NCBI RefSeq assembly: GCF_001717955.1
Contig: NZ_CP014168.1
Coordinates: forward strand, 2,637,501 to 2,701,500
DNA from: Sphingomonas panacis
GTDB lineage: Bacteria; Pseudomonadota; Alphaproteobacteria; Sphingomonadales; Sphingomonadaceae
Length of the DNA: 64,000 nucleotides
Direction of reading: 5' to 3'
This document shows positions 56,111 to 64,000 of this stretch, in pieces. The position numbers and the translations under genes were made by a program. Numbering within the stretch: the stretch's first letter is position 1; each line of letters starts with the position of its first letter. The notes beneath the pieces are model-generated. The model was not told the DNA's origin. It worked only from the letters and a program-made list of their open reading frames with translations, and did no database searches.

Positions 56111-57619
56111 ATGGGAATACGACAGGCGTTCGACGAGATCATGGGGCAGGCCGGGTCGACGACACCCAGATCCGAACTCGCGGCGCTTGGCACCTGGATC
56201 GAGGGGACGTCCGACGCCGATCTGCGCCGCCGCCAGCAATCCGCCGAGGCGACCTTCCGCCAGCTCGGCATCACCTTCGCCGTCTATGGCGACAGCGACG
56301 CCAGCGAACGCATCATCCCGTTCGACATCGTGCCGCGCATCTTCCTCGCCAGCGAATGGGCGCGGCTCTCCGAAGGGCTGGTCCAGCGCGTCGAGGCGAT
56401 TAACGCCTTCCTCGAAGACATTTACGGCGACCAGCGCATCCTCAAGGACGGCGTGCTGCCGACCGACCTGATCCTTGGCAACCCGCAATTCCGCCCTGAG
56501 GTCGCCGGCATCCGCCCGCCGCACGGCATCTGGGCGCATATCTGCGGGATCGATCTCGTCCGCACCGGCCCCGACGACTTCTACGTGCTCGAGGATAACG
56601 CCCGCACCCCCTCGGGCGTCAGCTACATGCTCGAAAACCGCGAGGCGATGCTTCGGCTCTGCCCCGAACTGTTCCACCATTTCCGCGTCGCGGCGGTCGA
56701 TTCCTATCCCGATCGGCTGCTCGAAACGATGCGCTCGGTCGCGCCGGGCAACGTCGCGGCGCCGGTCTGCGTGGTGCTGACGCCGGGCCATTACAATTCG
56801 GCCTATTACGAACACAGCTTCCTCGCCGATTCGATGGGGATCGAACTGGTCGAGGCCGCCGATCTCGTCGTCGAAGACAATTTCGTGTGGATGCGCATGA
56901 TCGGCGGGCTGGTGAAGGTCGACGTGATCTACCGCCGCATCGACGACGATTTCCTCGATCCGTTGGTGTTCCGCCCCGATTCGATGCTCGGCGTGCCCGG
57001 CCTGATCGGCGCCTATGCCGCCGGCAACGTCGCGCTTATCAACGCGCCGGGCAACGGCATCGCCGACGACAAGGCGATCTACAGCTACATGCCGGAAATC
57101 GTGAAATATTATTCGGGCGGCGAGGCGAAGCTCCCCAACGTCGAAACCTGGCGCTGCCGCGAACCGCAGGCACTCAGCTATGTTCTGGATAATCTCAAGG
57201 ATGTCGTCGTCAAACTGGTCGACGGATCGGGCGGCTACGGCATGCTCGTCGGCCCCACCGCGACCCGCGCCGAGATCGAAACCTTCCGCGCCGCGCTCGT
57301 CGCCGAGCCGCACCGCTACATCGCCCAGCCGACGCTCGCGCTCTCGACCGTGCCGACGCTCGGCGAAGCCGGCCTAGCGCCGCGCCATGTCGATTTCCGC
57401 CCGTTCGTCCTCACCGGATCGCGCGGCGTTCAGGTCGTGCCCGGCGGGCTGACGCGGGTCGCGCTCAAGGAAGGATCGCTCGTGGTCAATTCGTCGCAAG
57501 GCGGCGGCACCAAGGACAGTTTCGTGCTGATGGACGATGGCGCGATGACGCAATCGCAGGGTGCGGGCGGCATGTCGCAATCGATGGGCGGCATGACCCA
57601 GAGCCTGGGCGGCAAGTGA
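56111..57619 (+). CDS. circularly permuted ATP-grasp protein (DUF404/DUF407)
   Basis: 502 residues, cytoplasmic. ERIIPFDIVPRIFLASEWA and GIDLVRTGPDDFYVLEDNAR TPSGVSYMLENR are the family signatures of circularly permuted ATP-grasp type 2. VKLVDGSGGYGMLVGP contributes the glycine-rich phosphate loop. Paired with an alpha-E gene, this type is predicted to make a peptide or amide product. The tail is Met/Gln/Gly-rich with repeats (GGMSQSMGGMTQSLGGK). Confidence 0.93.
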   Translation: MGIRQAFDEIMGQAGSTTPRSELAALGTWIEGTSDADLRRRQQSAEATFRQLGITFAVYGDSDASERIIPFDIVPRIFLASEWARLSEGLVQRVEAINAFLEDIYGDQRILKDGVLPTDLILGNPQFRPEVAGIRPPHGIWAHICGIDLVRTGPDDFYVLEDNARTPSGVSYMLENREAMLRLCPELFHHFRVAAVDSYPDRLLETMRSVAPGNVAAPVCVVLTPGHYNSAYYEHSFLADSMGIELVEAADLVVEDNFVWMRMIGGLVKVDVIYRRIDDDFLDPLVFRPDSMLGVPGLIGAYAAGNVALINAPGNGIADDKAIYSYMPEIVKYYSGGEAKLPNVETWRCREPQALSYVLDNLKDVVVKLVDGSGGYGMLVGPTATRAEIETFRAALVAEPHRYIAQPTLALSTVPTLGEAGLAPRHVDFRPFVLTGSRGVQVVPGGLTRVALKEGSLVVNSSQGGGTKDSFVLMDDGAMTQSQGAGGMSQSMGGMTQSLGGK

Positions 57620-58554
57620 TGCTCGCGCGCACCGCTTCGTCGCTGTACTGGCTCGGCCGCTATGTCGAGCGCGCCGATTTCATCGCGCGGCTCGTCGAGG
57701 CGACGATCCGCCTCGACGCGCTCTCGCCGCGCCCGGCCGGGCGGGTGGCGTGGGAAAGCGCGCTCGCCGTCACCGACACCGTCGCCGCCTTCGCCAAGAC
57801 CGGCGAAGAGGTCGGGCAGGATTCGGTCGCGCGCTTCCTCACGCTCGATTCCACGCATTCCGGTTCGCTGGTCCGCTCGCTCGATCTGGCGCGCAACAAC
57901 GCGCGCGCGGTCCGCACCTCGCTCACCCGCGAGGCGTGGACCGGCATCAACCAGGCGTGGCTGCTGTTCCAGAACCGCGCGATGCCCGGCGGCGCCGCCG
58001 CGACTCTCGCGCTCGCCGAAGCGGTCAAGACCGCGACGCGCGGCTTCGAAGGCGCGATCCACCGCATGCTGCGCAACCAGACGACGTGGTTCATCCGGCT
58101 GGGGCAAGCGGTCGAACGCGCCGACAACACCGCGCGGCTGCTCGACGTCAAATACCACATCCTGCTGCCCGCCGGTGAACCCGTCGGCGGCGTGGTCGAT
58201 CGCGACCAATGGACGACGATCCTGCAAACCGTCTCCGCCGTCACCGCCTATCGCTGGCTCTATTCCGAAGGTCTGCAGCCCTCGAACGTCATCGACCTGC
58301 TCATCGCCCGCGCCGAACTCCCGCGCAGCCTCGCCGCCTCGGCGGAGGAAACCGTCGAAATCCTCGACCTGCTCGCCAAGCGCACCGGCATGCACGGCGA
58401 AGCCGACCAGATGGCGCGCAACCGCCAGGCGCGTATGCTCAAGACCCACTCGAAAGAGGTGATCGCTGGCGGGCTGCACCAATATCTCGAACGCTTCCTC
58501 GCCGAGAATGACGACCTGCACTTCGCGATCGCGGGGCAGTTCAAGTTCGGGTGA
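57619..58554 (+). CDS. alpha-E domain protein (DUF403)
   Basis: 311 residues, all-helical. LARTASSLYWLGRYVERADF IARLVEATIRLD is the N-terminal signature, and RWLYSEGLQPSNVIDLLIAR AELPRSL is in the middle. The ATG at 57619 overlaps the ATP-grasp stop by one base. Partner of the ATP-grasp enzyme; the third gene often found in such clusters, a transglutaminase-like protease, is not next to it here. Confidence 0.93.
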   Translation: MLARTASSLYWLGRYVERADFIARLVEATIRLDALSPRPAGRVAWESALAVTDTVAAFAKTGEEVGQDSVARFLTLDSTHSGSLVRSLDLARNNARAVRTSLTREAWTGINQAWLLFQNRAMPGGAAATLALAEAVKTATRGFEGAIHRMLRNQTTWFIRLGQAVERADNTARLLDVKYHILLPAGEPVGGVVDRDQWTTILQTVSAVTAYRWLYSEGLQPSNVIDLLIARAELPRSLAASAEETVEILDLLAKRTGMHGEADQMARNRQARMLKTHSKEVIAGGLHQYLERFLAENDDLHFAIAGQFKFG

Positions 58555-58705
58555 GGGCGTGCGTTTGGTGCTGGCTTGGTGCTCTACCGAAGGCTGATTG
58601 CGCGCAAGCCCGGCATTAGTGAGCGACGTCGTTGTGCCACGTTACGGGGATAGTTTCGCCATTGCATCGTGTGGCGTTGAGGCGTGTCAAGGAGAGGCAG
58701 GCATA

Positions 58706-59650
58706 ATGCGTAGTCTAAAGCTTGCGGTATGCTGTTTATTGATCGGTGCTGCGCCAGCGGAGGTGCCACTCGGCAAATTTCAGGCTTGGTCTTCTTATAA
58801 GAAAACACCCGTCGACTTCATTTCGGATGGGCTGAAAGTGCATGTAGAGGCGTTGCCGTGTCCAGTCCGACCTATCGGGGAAAGTACCTGTGGCTCAGAC
58901 GGGTTCAACAACCAAGCCATTGTGACCGTTAGCGGGCCACGCTCAGCATCGCTATCGGTGACCACAGACCCAAGCAGTTCCTACGCGCGGATCGCAGTAG
59001 TGCGGTTTAGGCGGAGTGACTCCCGTGCGGGTGTCATCATAGAGAGCCAGTCCGGCGGCTCTGGTGGCAACATGACGATTCAGTTGCTGATCCCAAATGG
59101 CGACAGCTACCGTGCGGTTGCAGTGGGTCATCACGACGGAGGAGACCTCCAGGGAGAGTTGGCGGATTTTCCCACTGACCTGTCCGGGGACGGCATAATT
59201 GACCTGAAATTGGGCGATGGTGCGTTCGACTCGGCGTTCGGCTGCAATGCTTGCACCCCTCGTCCACCCAAGCTGTTGGCGGTGAAGGAAGGCGCAGTCG
59301 TTGACGAAAGTCGCGACCCTGCTCTGCGTAGCGTGTTTTCCAAGGATATGGCGCGGCTGGCGCCAATATGCCTGTCAAAGGCACCGGGCCGAAATGGTGC
59401 CTGCGCCGCTTATGTGGCAGATGCCGCGCGTGCGAGGCGGTTCAAAGCAGCTTGGGCGGCGATGCTGAAGCATTACGAGCACGATCAGGAATGGTGGCAG
59501 CCTTGTAGTGTTCCCATGACTGCGCTGACGGATGGCCGATGCCCGAAAGCGAGCCTCAAAACCTTCCCGGACGCTCTTCGTGCGTTTCTCATGAGAACTG
59601 GTTACCTTCCTCAGTCACCTTCCGGTTCAGACACAACGCCCAAAAGCTGA
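58706..59650 (+). CDS. secreted protein of unknown function
   Basis: 314 residues. MRSLKLAVCCLLIGAAPAEV is a signal peptide. The mature protein has several Cys (CPVRPIGESTCG; FGCNACTPRPPK; APICLS; NGACAAY; PCSVPM; GRCPK), suggesting disulfides. ISDGLKVHVEALPCPV and a beta-rich middle. The region GDLQGELADFPTDLSGDGII DLKLGDGAFDSAF hints at a calcium-binding-like loop. Base composition is visibly lower in GC than the neighbours, a sign of later acquisition. AAGGAGAGG precedes the start. Confidence 0.75.
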   Translation: MRSLKLAVCCLLIGAAPAEVPLGKFQAWSSYKKTPVDFISDGLKVHVEALPCPVRPIGESTCGSDGFNNQAIVTVSGPRSASLSVTTDPSSSYARIAVVRFRRSDSRAGVIIESQSGGSGGNMTIQLLIPNGDSYRAVAVGHHDGGDLQGELADFPTDLSGDGIIDLKLGDGAFDSAFGCNACTPRPPKLLAVKEGAVVDESRDPALRSVFSKDMARLAPICLSKAPGRNGACAAYVADAARARRFKAAWAAMLKHYEHDQEWWQPCSVPMTALTDGRCPKASLKTFPDALRAFLMRTGYLPQSPSGSDTTPKS

Positions 59651-59685
59651 CCGGCGATGCGGAACCTTCGGTTGGCACGCCGGGG

Positions 59686-61041
59686 TCAGGAACGTGGCCG
59701 CCGCACCGCGCGCTTCGCCCGCATCTCGCGCAGCGTCGCGGTCGGGGCGAGGCCGGTCGTCGACACCTTGGGTATCGCGATGCGCTGCGACAGGTAGATG
59801 CCGTTGTGCCCCGAACAGAGATAGGCGACGAAACAGCCGACCGCGATCGGCACAGCATACATCGCGCCGAACAGCTCGATGCCCATGAAGGTGCAGGCGA
59901 GCGGGGTATTGGCCGCGCCGGCGAACAGTGCGACGAACCCGATCGCGGCGAACACGTCGGTCGGTACGCCGAACACGGGTGCGAGCGCATTGCCGAGCGC
60001 CGCGCCGATGAAGAACAGCGGCGTGACCTCACCGCCCTTGAACCCGGCGCTGAGCGTGACGACGGTGAACAGCAGCTTCAGCGCCCAGCTCCACGGATGC
60101 GGGTCCGGCCCGAAGAAGCTGGCGATGGTGAGGCCGTCGGGGGTTGCCGCCAGCGTACCGAGCCCGAGATAGTCGCGCGTGCCGAACACATAGACCAACG
60201 CGATCACGGCACCGCCCCCGATGACCGGGCGTAGCGGGCCATAAGGGACGATCCGCTTGAGCCATCCGCCGAGTGCGTGATTGGCTTCGGCGAAGGCCAG
60301 CCCGACCAGCCCGAACGCCACGCCGGCGATCCCGGCCTTGGCGGTGAGCAGCGCATCGACCGGCACCAGCGACTCGATCCGGTAGACATTGTGGTGGATA
60401 CCCCACGCAAGGCACGCCCAGTCGCCGACCAGCGCCGCGACCAGGCATGGCGCCATCGCGCGATATTCGACGCGCCCGATCGCCAGCACCTCGAGCGCGA
60501 AGACCGCGCCCGCGATCGGCGTACCGAACACCGCACCGAACCCGGCCGCGATTCCCGCCATCAACAGAATGCGCGTGCCATCGGCGTCGAGCCGCAAAGC
60601 CCGGCCGAAGCCGCTCGCCAGGCTTCCTCCCAACTGGACCGCGGTGCCCTCGCGCCCGGCCGAACCGCCGAACAGATGCGTCACCACCGTGCCGAAGAAG
60701 ATCAGCGGTGCCATCCGCAACGGCACGCCGCCCCCCGGCTCGTGGATCTGCTCGACGATGAGGTTGTTGCCGCCTTCCACCGAGCGGCCGGCAAGATGGT
60801 AGAGCAACCCCACCGCGAAGCCGCCCAGCGGCAGCAGGTAGAGCAGCCACGGCCAGGCGAAGCGCAACCGCGTCACGGCATCGAGGCTCCACAGGAACGC
60901 CGCGCACAGCGTCCCGACGAGTGCCGCCAACGGCACCAGGATCAGCGCCCAGCGCACCACCGACATGGCATGATCGTGGCGGTTGCGCACGAACCCCGCG
61001 ACGTTGAGCTCGCCGATGAAGGTACGAAAGGTAGCACGCAC
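59686..61041 (-). CDS. clcF: fluoride-type CLC (CLC-F) antiporter
   Basis: 451 residues, about 10-12 membrane helices. CLC signatures: [20 protein letters not shown] (Glu131 gate) and [43 protein letters not shown]. The usual GSGIP chloride-selectivity loop is absent; [11 protein letters not shown] is in that place, as expected for the fluoride-exporting CLC-F clade. A fluoride riboswitch lies in the leader. The GTG at 61041 follows AAGGAGG. Confidence 0.9.
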   Translation of the reverse strand: MRATFRTFIGELNVAGFVRNRHDHAMSVVRWALILVPLAALVGTLCAAFLWSLDAVTRLRFAWPWLLYLLPLGGFAVGLLYHLAGRSVEGGNNLIVEQIHEPGGGVPLRMAPLIFFGTVVTHLFGGSAGREGTAVQLGGSLASGFGRALRLDADGTRILLMAGIAAGFGAVFGTPIAGAVFALEVLAIGRVEYRAMAPCLVAALVGDWACLAWGIHHNVYRIESLVPVDALLTAKAGIAGVAFGLVGLAFAEANHALGGWLKRIVPYGPLRPVIGGGAVIALVYVFGTRDYLGLGTLAATPDGLTIASFFGPDPHPWSWALKLLFTVVTLSAGFKGGEVTPLFFIGAALGNALAPVFGVPTDVFAAIGFVALFAGAANTPLACTFMGIELFGAMYAVPIAVGCFVAYLCSGHNGIYLSQRIAIPKVSTTGLAPTATLREMRAKRAVRRPRS

Positions 61042-61068
61042 GATTCCTCCTTGCCGCCTTGCGGCGCC

Positions 61069-61130
61069 CAGTAGGAATCATCAGCTCTTGTGAGAGCGGT
61101 TCGGCGAATGCCCGGCGGAAATCCATCACC
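61069..61130 (-). promoter_or_regulatory. fluoride riboswitch (crcB motif)
   Basis: On the minus strand, GGTGATGGATTTCCGCCGGG is followed by CCGAACCGCTCT, a CACA loop, AGAGCTGATGATTCCTACTG. The conserved crcB motif order is GATGG - CCGCC - AACCGC stem - CTGATGA - CTACT, with the ATTTCC/ GATTCC pairing. Ends 28 bp before the clcF GTG. The following GCCGC-AA-GGCGGC stem and AAGGAGG could be the expression platform, switching ribosome access. Fluoride binding should turn on clcF. Confidence 0.88.
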
Positions 61131-61313
61131 GTGGCGCACCATATGGAATGGCGGGGCGGGATCGTCAACTACGACCGGGCTGTCGGACCGGGCGTTCGTG
61201 AACGTTCGTTTTGGGGACTGGCCGCAAAGGCCCATTTGAAGACGTCCGCAGCGAAGGTGGCGCTTCCCGAAACGCGACGTTACGACAGGCCGAAAGTTGA
61301 GATTGAGGGTGGC

Positions 61314-61592
61314 ATGAGAGCGGCGTTTTGGCGGTTTGCGCACCAACACTATCACGGCAGGAAGCCACTGTTCCTCGTCGATGTCGCGGCATTCACATGG
61401 TTCGCGTTCTTTGCACTGATTTATGGAGCAGCTTTGCTGGCCGGCTGGTTGCCGGATTTCATTGAGGCGCTGGTCGGTCTGTTCTTGATAGGTGGCCCGT
61501 TGATGTTGGGGGTTCTCCATCGCCGTATTCGGATCGAAGCGGCCAAGTCACCGGATGCACTGTATAGGAAGCGGCTGCTGACAAGTCGGTAA
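61314..61592 (+). CDS. small two-helix membrane protein (92 aa)
   Basis: MRAAFWRFAHQHYHGRKPLF LVD, then two membrane segments (AAFTWFAFFALIYGAALLAG and FIEALVGLFLIGGPLMLGVL), and a basic tail (HRRIRIEAAKSPDALYRKRL). No family recognised. It starts at a GGTGGCATG; a weak ribosome site. Divergent from clcF, with the riboswitch and its promoter between. Confidence 0.6.
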   Translation: MRAAFWRFAHQHYHGRKPLFLVDVAAFTWFAFFALIYGAALLAGWLPDFIEALVGLFLIGGPLMLGVLHRRIRIEAAKSPDALYRKRLLTSR

Positions 61593-61727
61593 TCTGCGGC
61601 GCCCGATTCCAGCGCACGCCACCAATTTTCCCCGTTCCCGCGCCATTGATCGACACGACGCGCCTGAAAGCCAACCGGCAGGAGCAGCCCCGGTTGCGGG
61701 CCTTCACCATCGTGATAAGTTCGCGCC

Positions 61728-61967
61728 ATGAAAGCACGCGAGAAAAAGGAGCGTCTGGCTGCCGAAACCGCAGTGTATCTGCGGCAGATCGGTCGGAAGG
61801 CGCAGAAGGGGCAGGAGCCCAATGACCGTGGGTTCGATCGCAAGCTGGATGAAAAGCTAAAGCGAATGCGGCCCGAGGACGTCGACGCATTGATACATGG
61901 GGTCGATGAAGAAGACCCTGCGAACGGCAGCTATCCACCATTTTCCGCCCCACGAGCACTGCTATAG
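61728..61967 (+). CDS. small basic/acidic hypothetical protein (79 aa)
   Basis: MKAREKKERLAAETAVYLRQ IGRKAQKGQEPND, then GFDRKLDEKLKRMRPEDVDA LIHGVDEEDP. Highly charged, helical, likely cytoplasmic. The charge pattern looks like a real protein, but there is no clear ribosome site and no family I can name. The C-terminal NGSYPPFSAPRALL is less convincing. Confidence 0.5.
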   Translation: MKAREKKERLAAETAVYLRQIGRKAQKGQEPNDRGFDRKLDEKLKRMRPEDVDALIHGVDEEDPANGSYPPFSAPRALL

Positions 61968-62169
61968 AACCTGTCCTACACGCGCCGCCGATGCCATACT
62001 CCCGGCCACGCTCTTTGACAGTGTCAGCACCAACCGTAATGCCCCCTTCGCGGCGCGCGAGGGGTGTATCCGCTCGTCAGGCGCGCCCAAAAGTGACACT
62101 CCCGCACGGTGCCTCCGGTGGACAACCTTTGCCACTTTCAGTCGCTCACCCGACGCCGGTCGATAGCCG
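61968..62169. other. intergenic gap, nothing recognised
   Basis: About 200 bp between the small hypothetical and the bpt stop. No convincing gene or strong hairpin was seen. Some open frames exist on both strands but lack ribosome sites and family resemblance. Confidence 0.4.
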
Positions 62170-62964
62170 TCACGCGATCTCGTCGGCGAGCATCGTGTAA
62201 TGCTGCGCCGGGGGATGAAAGGTCGCGTCCTCATCAACGAGCAACGCCCAGCCTTTCGGGCCGAGCGCTTCGATCGGCCGATAGCGCGTCTTGTACGCCA
62301 TCCGCGCCGAGCCTTTCACCCAATAGCCGAGATAGACATAGGCGAGCCCCGCCGTCCGCGCGCGCAGGATGTGGTCCATGATGATCATGCTGCCGAAGCC
62401 CGGCCGCGCGTCGGCATCCGCATCGAAGAAGCTGTAGATCATCGACAGGCCATCGGCCTGCTGGTCGGTCAGACAGGCGCCGATCAGCTTGCCCGGCGCG
62501 CCGTTCACCGCCGGCTCGCGATATTCGATGACGAAGCTGTTGACCGGCGAATGCTCGACCATGTCGGCATAATCCTGCTCGTCCATCTCGGCCATGCCGC
62601 CGCCGGGGTGGCGCGCGCCGAGATAGCGGCGCAGCAAGTCGAACTGCTCCTCGGTCGCCCAGGGGCGGCATACCGCCACGTCGAGATCGGCGTTGCGGCG
62701 GATCTGCTTTCGTTGCGTGGCATTGGGAACGAAGTCTGACGCGATCACGCGCACCGAAACGCACGCAGAACAGCCCGCGCAACTCGGCCGATACGCGACC
62801 GACTGGCTGCGGCGGAAGCCGATCCGGCCAAGCGCGTCGTTGAGATCGCCGGCATGCGGCCCGCGCAGTTCGGTGAAGACCTTGCGTTCGTGGCGGCCGG
62901 GCAGATACGGGCACGGCGAGGGGCTGGTGACGAAGAATCGGGGGAAACGAAAAGGCGCACTCAC
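62170..62964 (-). CDS. bpt: aspartate/glutamate leucyltransferase (Bpt)
   Basis: 264 residues from the GTG at 62964, with AAAGGA 10 nt upstream. [22 protein letters not shown] carries the CxxC pair, and [19 protein letters not shown] is the N-terminal signature. SFVIEYRE and [20 protein letters not shown] complete the family. Transfers Leu to N-terminal Asp/Glu of proteins for ClpS/ClpAP degradation (N-degron). Related to eukaryotic ATE1. Confidence 0.93.
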   Translation of the reverse strand: MSAPFRFPRFFVTSPSPCPYLPGRHERKVFTELRGPHAGDLNDALGRIGFRRSQSVAYRPSCAGCSACVSVRVIASDFVPNATQRKQIRRNADLDVAVCRPWATEEQFDLLRRYLGARHPGGGMAEMDEQDYADMVEHSPVNSFVIEYREPAVNGAPGKLIGACLTDQQADGLSMIYSFFDADADARPGFGSMIIMDHILRARTAGLAYVYLGYWVKGSARMAYKTRYRPIEALGPKGWALLVDEDATFHPPAQHYTMLADEIA

Positions 62965-63178
62965 CGCCGGATGGTCCTTTCACGGCCGCTACAGATGCAG
63001 CGCCTGACGCTCTTATGAATCGCTCCACGCGTGATGAAAAGCGCCTTTACCATCAAAGAGCGTTAACGCGGCGGCGGCGCGAGGTGGTGGAGGTTTCGCA
63101 AGTCCGGTGCGCAGCATTCGCGCCGGCCACACCGCAGCATAACCGCGGCGTCTCGCAAAGGACTCAGCGCACCGCGCG

Positions 63179-64000
63179 TCAGCCGAGTTCGACCGCGCTC
63201 ACCTCATACCCCTCGGTGCGGAGCGCCGCCTTGAGCCGTTCGAGATGCGCGAGGTCGCGCGTTTCGCACTCGACGTCGAGGCTGAGGCCCTTGGCGGGCA
63301 GGTTGGTGAAGATGCGCTGGTGCGCCAGTTCGAGGATGTTGACGCGCTCCTGCTCGAAAATCCGCGCCACGCCATAGAGCGCGCCCGGCTGGTCGCGCAG
63401 CACGATGCGCAGCCGGGCGAGCCTGCCCGAACGCGCGAGGTCGCGCAGCAGCACGTTGGCGAGCAACCGCGTGTCGATATTGCCCCCGCACAGGATGATG
63501 CCGACGGTGCGCCCACGGAACCGATCGGGATGCTGGAGCAGCGCGGCGAGTCCGGCGGCGCCGGCGCCCTCGACCACGGTTTTCTCGATCTGGAGCAGCA
63601 GGCTGACCGCGCTTTCCAGGCTGCGCTCACTCACCAGCACGATGTCATCGACCAAGGCTCGCACAATCCCGGAGGTGATCGTACCAGGTTCCTTGACCGC
63701 GATGCCCTCGGCGAGCGTATCGCCAGCGCACGGCATGTCGGTGCCGCGGATGCGGTTGTACATCGACGGGAACAGTTCGGCCTGGACGCCAACCACCTCG
63801 ATCGGTGCGCCGCCGCGCTCGGCGCTGATCGCGCGCGCGACGGTCGAAACGCCCGAGATCAATCCGCCACCGCCGATCGGCACGATCAGCGTATCGAGCG
63901 CGGGCACGTCGGCGAGCATTTCGATCGCGACGGTGCCCTGGCCGGCGATCACGCGCGCATCGTCGAACGGATGGACGAAGGTGTAGCCGCGTTCGGCTTC
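63179..64000 (-). CDS. ilvA: threonine ammonia-lyase, C-terminal part (partial, continues beyond the window)
   Basis: 274 codons are visible; the gene runs past base 64000. PLP-fold segment VIAGQGTVAIEMLADVPALD then IVPIGGGGLISG (glycine loop). The C-terminal ACT-like regulatory domain has RLRIVLRDQPGALYGVARIF EQERVNILELAHQR. Deaminates Thr to 2-oxobutyrate. One ACT domain is visible, the length of the TdcB/IlvA short type; the gene name is assigned by convention. Confidence 0.9.
   Translation of the reverse strand, partial: EAERGYTFVHPFDDARVIAGQGTVAIEMLADVPALDTLIVPIGGGGLISGVSTVARAISAERGGAPIEVVGVQAELFPSMYNRIRGTDMPCAGDTLAEGIAVKEPGTITSGIVRALVDDIVLVSERSLESAVSLLLQIEKTVVEGAGAAGLAALLQHPDRFRGRTVGIILCGGNIDTRLLANVLLRDLARSGRLARLRIVLRDQPGALYGVARIFEQERVNILELAHQRIFTNLPAKGLSLDVECETRDLAHLERLKAALRTEGYEVSAVELG

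Overview
The window is GC-rich alphaproteobacterial chromosome, almost certainly from a sphingomonad (Sphingomonas or a close relative). Pointers to this are the complete PhyR-NepR-EcfG general stress response locus with a PhyP-type histidine kinase, a threonine-nucleophile alkaline phosphatase of the Sphingomonas PhoK/SPAP type, the FtsZ C-terminal peptide, the petABC bc1 operon and dispersed palindromic repeats. No rRNA, tRNA, CRISPR array, prophage or insertion sequence was seen. The window is mostly core genome, with a few regulatory and accessory islands.

Layout. 1-6.2 kb is the end of the division/cell-wall cluster: murC (tail), a small unknown, murB, ddl, ftsQ, ftsA, ftsZ. 6.4-9.7 kb holds a large secreted TPR/SPOR protein and a dGTPase-like HD protein. 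9.8-14.2 kb is the general stress response region: an entericidin, a candidate small RNA, phyP-nepR (minus strand), phyR, a small membrane protein, ecfG and another small protein. 14.3-25.8 kb is housekeeping: glnE, bcp, a DUF455 protein, an M23 peptidase, an ErpA-type protein, exonuclease III, lipB, two paralogous membrane proteins, a GNAT protein, hemF and trmL. 26.0-31.2 kb is petABC, apt, a Gly-rich lipoprotein and alr. 31.2-34.1 kb is a small polyhydroxyalkanoate locus (thiolase, synthase-like hydrolase, PhaR). 34.2-37.4 kb has an orphan CpaF ATPase and a GT39-like membrane transferase. 37.4-42.4 kb is the F1 ATP synthase operon atpHAGDC, interrupted by two palindromic repeat elements. 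42.6-44.8 kb has an unknown, ada and a DUF1203 gene.

44.9-48.4 kb is an ECF sigma/anti-sigma pair facing a secreted subtilase and a Gly-rich exported protein. 48.4-53.1 kb has acnA and phoK. 53.1-58.6 kb has dsbD, a B3-type metallo-beta-lactamase fold protein, and an ATP-grasp/alpha-E pair. 58.7-64 kb has an unknown secreted protein, a fluoride riboswitch with a fluoride-type CLC gene, two small unknowns, bpt and the C-terminal part of a threonine dehydratase.

The most interesting content is regulatory. Three sites match GGAAC-N17-GTT, the EcfG-type promoter: one before nepR, one before a Gly-rich lipoprotein, and one that would start a compact RNA of about 105 nt with two strong hairpins whose loops expose runs of 7 and 11 cytosines. 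That resembles the EcfG-dependent sRNA GsrN of Caulobacter. Separately, a perfect 14-bp palindrome between the second ECF sigma gene and the subtilase reads as the same promoter in both directions (GGATGAAACG-N12-CGTTTC). A third copy of the pattern precedes the Gly-rich exported protein, which defines a small local regulon. The fluoride riboswitch is clear from its primary sequence.
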